In this document: one piece after another, positions 58,801 through 64,000 of the stretch
How positions within the stretch are numbered: the stretch's first letter is position 1
Layout: every line of letters begins with the position of its first letter
NCBI GenBank assembly: GCA_013397455.1
Contig: VYZB01000292.1
Span: forward strand, 156,858 to 220,857
Source: Crotophaga sulcirostris
Taxonomy: Eukaryota; Chordata; Aves; Cuculiformes; Crotophagidae
Length of the DNA stretch: 64,000 nucleotides
Direction of reading: 5' to 3'
Notes under the pieces: model-generated
The model's database searches: none
Told to the model about the DNA's origin: nothing
Seen by the model: the letters and a program-made list of their open reading frames with translations, nothing else
Program-made: the position numbers and the translations under genes

Positions 58801-59898
58801 GGGAGCAGCAGGATAATGGCCCTTGAAGAATATGCTGACCTGCTTGTACACAGAGTTATAAATATGTGAACATGTACCAAAAGTAAAGGTGCAGCTACGG
58901 AAATGGGGTTAATTGATCCCAAATCTTGACTTCCAGTAGGGAAATCAGTGATTTCACCTGAGTCCACGGGGGTTTTCCAGTCTAAGAGGACAACAGTGTC
59001 TGGGAGCAGCTTGTGTGAAAGGACCTCAGTAATTATTTGTTGCTGCTGTTTCATGACATCATTAAAGAGGAGACTCGACCAGTGCAGTGCAGGAAGCTGC
59101 CTTGGTCATCTAATGTGTTAATGCTCAGAGCCATCCTGTGAGAGGAGGGAGTTAATGACAGAGATCCTCATCTTCCTGCCCTGATAGCTCTGGTCTGCAA
59201 CAGCTTTTCAGATAGATAAGTCCCAAAAGGTGGGAAGCAAGCCTTTCCTGGGGCCACAAGCTCTTGGGCAGGACATGAAACAAACCCAAAAAGCTGAGTC
59301 TGCAGCTCAGCAGGACCCAAAGACAGCAGCACAGCCGAGAGGTTTCTTCCCAGGTGAACAGGGCTCAGCCAGAGGTTCTTCCTTAATGCAAAGGGAAAAA
59401 TTCCTTTAGGAAAACAGACCGAAATTTTCACCTCTGAGACATTTCTATGGAGTCTGCCAGATGAGAAAATTGTATCAGAGAGGACAATTTGCATCTGTGT
59501 TGCTGAGTCAAAGGTAATGAAAAAAAAACAAGTAGATGTACAGCACAGACCACAAAGGATACTCAGAGAGAATCAAGATCACTTCCCCATGCTCAACTGT
59601 GGATGATTCCAAGGGAATTCTCTTGTTAATACCCATCACTTAACAGCTGACTCACATCTTGATGCTTATGAACTTTTAATCTGTTTAACAAAATTATAGC
59701 TGCTGTCACAAACCACATAAAATCTTTCACACTCCAAAAATTAAAGTCTCACTAATGACTCGTAGCAATGGTTCCCATTCAACACCAAAGTAGTGGGTCA
59801 TAATCATATTTGCTTTCATGAGTTTTAAACGTGTCACTGATAACTTTAGAGAAAATCTTTTGGCTCTTGCACTGAAAAAGAAAAGCCAGGTGTAAAAG
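55863..59898. other. Unique non-coding DNA
   Basis: No supported gene or dispersed repeat. The largest open frames (153 codons at 56435-56896 plus, 138 codons at 58638-59054 minus) have no domains. 59000-59165 has conserved-element-like texture (CAGTAATTATTTG, GACATCATTAAAG, GAGTTAATGACAG), unproven. Confidence 0.55.
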
Positions 59899-60373
59899 AT
59901 GGGAACAGGTACAGACAGACACTGGAGGACAAAAAAGAAGATGCTTCACCAGAAGATGTTTCTGGTAAGACTTTCAGAGCTGCTAAGGAAAGTGGAAATT
60001 GAAGCATGGGATAAGAGTGACCTAACTCAGATGTCTAAAGCTGAGGTGTCTAATTTAGAGCTAATTCCCCTGTATTTAATTGCCTTGGTAAACATGGGCA
60101 ATTTACCTCATTGTAAAACAGAGGTCTATGATCAATCACACGAAGCACTTGTCCCCACTGACTCACAGGAAACAATACTACAATGCCCAGACTTTGCTTT
60201 CCAAACTTTACACAGGTAAAGGAATGAGATCCAATGGAATATCTAAGTACTCCAGACACTTTTCCAACCTCATCATAACTGACTTCAACAGACAGGTCAC
60301 CATGAGTGCTGTGCTCCTACCTGATGCCCAGAAAACTCAGATCCACTGGGAAATAGCAGAAAAACAGAAGGCA

Positions 60374-60398
60374 GGGGTGGGGGAAGAGGTGGGGGAGG
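60374..60398 (+). repeat. G-rich purine tract
   Basis: GGGGTGGGGGAAGAGGTGGG is followed by GGAGG. Several G runs lie close together, so a G-quadruplex of two or more tetrads is sterically possible. This is a sequence property only. Confidence 0.6.
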
Positions 60399-61332
60399 AA
60401 AGAGAAGAGCACCCAACCAAAAAGCAGAAAAGAAAGATCTCCAGAGAGTTGGTGGGAGAGAAGGTAGGGGCTGACTACTGCTTTGGCCAGGACTCTCAGG
60501 TCCATCGGACCCCAACTCAGCTCCAGCTCTTGGGGATCTCTAGGGATTCCTTAGGGAAGCAGAATTGGGCTGGCAGAAGAAGGTAGGATTCCAGATAAGG
60601 TGTTTTACCGTTCTTCTCAAGGACTTAGTTCATACTGAACTATTCTGCTCATTGGAGGCATAACATTCTCTTTATATGAAGACAATGACAACAATTGTAA
60701 AACATCCACGTACGTACAGTTATAAACAGGCCGATCAGGATCTCCTGGCAGAAGGATCAGCTCCTCACCCCATTTCATTTGCACAGCATGGAGCACACCA
60801 ACATCTTGCCATGTGATAAAGACGCACGACAGCTTACAGAGCAAATAAATCAGATGCTCATGTAGAGGTAAATTTCGCTCTCGGGCATAATAATAGGTTT
60901 CTGATTAAAGCAAAGAGAACATATTGTGTCCCCCCCAATGAAGGTAGAAGATCTGCAGGAAAGCTGCTGTAAGTCAGGAGCCTTGAAAAGGGATGGGGCG
61001 GCCACAGGAACCACAAAATTCTCCCTATCTAATGAGGTGGCAGCAGGAGGAGACTGGAAGCTGGCAGTGTCTCCAAGGCCAGCATCAGGGCAGGATGGGC
61101 TGATGAAGTCTGAGTAGATGCCACAGCTCGTAGCTTTTAAGCTCTAAGTAAACAGTGTAAAGGGACATGGAACCAGGGCTCAGTATGCAGATTTTGCTCC
61201 ATTATGTTTTTGAGCTGTTTTTTCTCTTTTCACTCCCAGCTATGGAAGACGCCAAAGCTGTTAAATATCAAGCGTGTATAATGGGAATCCCATAAGCTGG
61301 GGGAATGGCCAGGATTCAAGGATATGTTCAGA

Positions 61333-61423
61333 CTAGAAAAAAAAATATTAGAAAGAAAAGAAAAACAAGAAAGAGAGAAATAAGCATAGAGACGTGGGTG
61401 GAGGAGAAGGAGGAGGAAAGATC
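61333..61423 (+). repeat. Polypurine tract, about 90 bp
   Basis: AGAAAAAAAAATATTAGAAAG continues into AAAAGAAAAACAAGAAAGAG and, after a short break, GGTGGAGGAGAAGGAGGAGG. The first half is A rich and the second GGA rich. It may form triplex-type structure; no gene signal is visible. Confidence 0.7.
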
Positions 61424-61484
61424 AGACCCATGACTTCTCATCTGCTGTTCTGTTTTCCAGGTCACATCTTAAGGGTACAAGAAC

Positions 61485-61528
61485 TATTTTTATTATTGTT
61501 GCTGTGATTATTATTGTTATTAATTATA
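61485..61528. repeat. (ATT)n-type degenerate repeat
   Basis: TATTTTTATTATTGTTGCTG continues into TGATTATTATTGTTATTAAT. It is an interrupted trinucleotide tract. Confidence 0.7.
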
Positions 61529-62727
61529 ACTCTTACCCTTGGTCCTAAGAATCTGTAAAGAACATCAGCCTGTTTATGCTAGATACTGCAAGTAAGCACG
61601 TACACCTTTAGGCAGAAGTCTCCTCTGCAGCTTTCTCTAGGCTCTATAGGCTGTGTTTTGTGCAGAACACAACAGGCTCCCAGCCCAACACCAAAGGAAA
61701 AGGTCCTTAAAGACCTCACCCCTGTATTCCTCAACCCCTCTACAACACCGCTCTGACTGCTGGAGTCCTGGCCCTGGCCTGCTTGACATTATACTATTTT
61801 CTTTCAAAGACCTTCCTTTCTGGACATTAACTTTCCTTTCTGTGTAATTAATACAATGAGATGAAAAACAAGGTCCTACCTTACAATCTGAGAGTGACAA
61901 TGTCACATATGACAGGACAGGAGTCTGTGTCCAAGACAGGATGTTAAGTCACCAAATGAGATGGGAGAAGAATCTCAAGTACAGTGGTTTTCAGGTGATG
62001 TTGAAGATTCCCTCAACCAGCCCCTAATAACTTGGTCATATTTTCCAAACTGGCGAGCAACCCCCGTGATCACACAGAACTTCTCTTATTGCAGCCTCAA
62101 ACCTCACAGCCTACAAAGTATATTCACCGTTGTCTTCTCCTAGACAGCTTGTACACTTGGAATACTGGGCGGAGACTGAGGTGGGAAATCCCCGCACTGC
62201 CTTGGTCCAGTACAGCTGCAAGGTATGAAGAGCGGTGCGACTGGGAGGAGGAAAGAGTCCAGCAGTGGCTGGAGGAGTGTGTAGTGTGCAAGGGGGCTCA
62301 TGGGATCACTCAGAACTAGGAACATTTTCCCATTTTAAGAGTTCAAAGCTATTCGCACTTGCACCAAAGGGCTAACAAACACACCCAGCAAAGGACTTGC
62401 CCTCCCCCCTTTCAAAGACAGATTCTCTGTGTCCATCCCAGTCTATTATGGTCAGTTGGGGGCCTTCCCTAGGTAATCCTGGTCACCGAATCCATTCCTG
62501 GATACTTCCCAGACACAGTCTGTTATTTATTTTCACTTCTGAGGTATTCAGTTAGCAGCTTAGGCAGGCTGTGGAGAAGCACAGGGGTAACAGAAGAAAC
62601 AGACTAAAAGCTCACAGTAAAGAATGTGAAACTGAAGCAGCTCCTCCCTCTTGCCAGCATTTTGGATTCTGCCAGTTTGCTTACTTTGCACAGGTAACTC
62701 TGAAGTACAGTTGTTACTGAATCCCAG

Positions 62728-63389
62728 ATGAAGTTGTCTGATCTCAGCACAGCTCTTATTAAACAAGCGACTGTTTTCACTCCATCCGTCAATGTCAAAT
62801 CTCCACCGGAGCGCCAGACAGGAGAGTGCGCTGCGAAACCCCGCGGCTTCAGCCCCAGTGCACTGGCCAAGTCCCGAGGGTCAGTACCATGGCGTGTTTC
62901 TAGAAGCACTTTACAGTTTGCACAACAAAAGAAGGACAAGGAGGAAAAAAAAATTCCCCTCAACATGTCACTCAGAAATCTGATGGGGAGCTGCCTCAGC
63001 AGACTCTGATTAGTAATAAAGATTTGGGAAATAAAGGAACAGTTGAATAGGAAGACAAGATGCACTTAAATACACTGAAGAAGGATGGACAACACAGTGA
63101 GAATCATTCCCTCTTCAAATATCATCTCCTCTTTCTTTATCTTCTTGAGACTATTCCGCTCAATCTCAAGCAACATCCACAAGGAGAAAAAGGGTATTTC
63201 CTCCCCCTTTCTTTTTGATAAAATAATCTATTTTGCTACTTTGGACAAGCTGTTATTCGTCTTGAACCTGTCCATTCCTCCCACTGGGAGTTGCAGATGG
63301 ATTTACCAGCTAATCCAGTTAGTAGCTCCTGCCAGTCATGGCATTCCAACATCCCCTGATACATAGCTGGGGAAAACTGGCTACGGACA
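62728..63389. other. Unique DNA with a small CpG cluster
   Basis: 62780-62900 holds about nine CpGs in 120 bases (ACCGGAGCGCCAG, GTGCGCTGCGAAACCCCGCG, GTCCCGAGG). That is well above the surrounding DNA but far too short for a CpG island. Open frames on both strands cover it (93 codons at 62728-63009 plus; 153 codons at 62604-63065 minus). Neither has a recognisable domain. No gene is supported. Confidence 0.45.
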
Positions 63390-63422
63390 TGTGTGTGTGA
63401 CAGAGTGTGTACGTGTGTGTGT
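63390..63422. repeat. Interrupted (GT)n microsatellite
   Basis: TGTGTGTGTGACAGAGTGTG continues into TACGTGTGTGTGTTC. It is a degenerate dinucleotide repeat of about 33 bases. Confidence 0.75.
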
Positions 63423-64000
63423 TCAGGCCCAAAAGTGAGACAGGAACCAAGAAATACATTCATTCAAACTACCTTTCTGCTCTCACTGCTGAACTAAACT
63501 TCCAAGCTTTACAAGAAGTAGCTAAATAGAGGGAAACTATGCTAACAGCAAAGCAGCATCAGCTCAGTGTTTCTCCTCCATGCCCCTAACCTTCCTGGTG
63601 CTGCTGTAAAGGCAATTGTCTGATGATCCTCGAGACCCTCAGAAGACATAAACAATAGGCAGCCACAACAGAGTGACACTGTTTTACCACAGAGTCTTAT
63701 CATATTCAGCCACAGTTCTGGTTCACTCACCTCCCCTGTAGTTTCCTTCTCACCAGTAGTTTCCTTCCCTTCCCCTGGGGCGATGTGGTATGTTAAAAAA
63801 AAAATGTGGGAAAGATCGAAACAGCTATTGCCACAACTGCCATGTGTGACTGGGGCAGCACTGCCCAGTTCACAGAGAATAAAGGTACAATCAAGGTAAA
63901 AAGAAGTGAGAACAGCCTGGTGCTGCCTGTGTATTATTGTCCCAGTATGTTTGCCTATGGTGAAGTTGATGTTAAAGCCATTGCCTTAGTAATAACGGTG
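63423..64000. other. Unique non-coding DNA, right edge
   Basis: No recognisable gene, RNA or dispersed repeat. A run of 9-10 A lies at about 63796. Confidence 0.6.

Larger units (their letters stand above)
59899..62727. other. Unique non-coding DNA with simple repeats
   Basis: No gene is supported. The region contains the G-rich tract (60374-60398), a polypurine tract (61333-61423) and an ATT-rich tract (61485-61528). A 152-codon frame (60128-60586) is lysine/glutamate rich because of the purine tract and has no domain. Confidence 0.55.

Noticed and set aside
60085..60130. GGGCAATTTACCTCATTGTAA, resembling a shortened MIR body
   Set aside because: It would need a large internal deletion to fit. 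The match is too short to separate from chance.
1..64000. Prokaryotic, viral or multi-gene defence-type systems, CRISPR arrays, tRNA or rRNA genes
   Set aside because: No operon-like spacing, no long frames, no regularly spaced repeats, no intact RNA polymerase III box pairs. The CR1 content fixes the sequence as bird-type vertebrate DNA.

Overview
The window is vertebrate nuclear DNA, almost certainly from a bird. The diagnostic is a set of 14 CR1 (chicken repeat 1) LINE fragments. Most carry the avian-type 3' end made of ATTCTATG octamers and the conserved 3' body, for example GGTTGGAAGGGACCTT read on the opposite strand. They cover about 3.5 kb, roughly 5 percent of the window, which is typical of avian non-coding DNA. 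I cannot name the species or chromosome from the sequence alone.

I find no protein-coding gene, tRNA, rRNA, CRISPR array or prokaryotic feature that I can support. Every open frame is short and without a recognisable domain. Many of the longer ones lie over CR1 copies or in locally stop-poor DNA. The window therefore looks like intergenic sequence or one very large intron. An isolated short exon or a lncRNA exon could be present without my being able to prove it; three weak splice-bounded candidates are listed as findings.

Layout: 0-5.3 kb is unique DNA with one fossil tRNA-type SINE (about 0.7 kb) and an AT-rich, conserved-element-like block (3.9-4.35 kb). 5.3-7.4 kb holds two plus-strand CR1 tails and one much older, reptile-type CR1 on the minus strand. 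7.4-23 kb is unique DNA with two fossil SINEs (11.4 and 16.0 kb) and a small old CR1 scrap (17.25 kb). 23-24.6 kb has two CR1 copies around an unusual block. 24.6-31.2 kb is unique and includes the longest open frame of the window, over a CpG cluster (29.7-30.4 kb). 31-40.4 kb has five CR1 copies, all on the minus strand. 40.4-45.6 kb is unique, with a regulatory-looking block at 43.5-43.9 kb. 45.6-47.7 kb has three CR1 pieces. 47.7-53.7 kb is unique, with two enhancer-like blocks. 53.7-55.9 kb has two minus-strand CR1 copies with a well-preserved fossil SINE between them. 55.9-64 kb is unique with several simple repeats and a small CpG cluster.

The CR1 copies fall into two main diagnostic types plus one variant. 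All but one are simple 5'-truncated tails, as expected from target-primed reverse transcription. The most informative observations are the old layers under the avian CR1s: a reptile-type CR1 and four MIR/tRNA-headed SINE fossils. After those come a few candidate regulatory blocks. I found nothing that amounts to a new multi-gene system. Repeat assignments rest on remembered consensus features, not on a database search.
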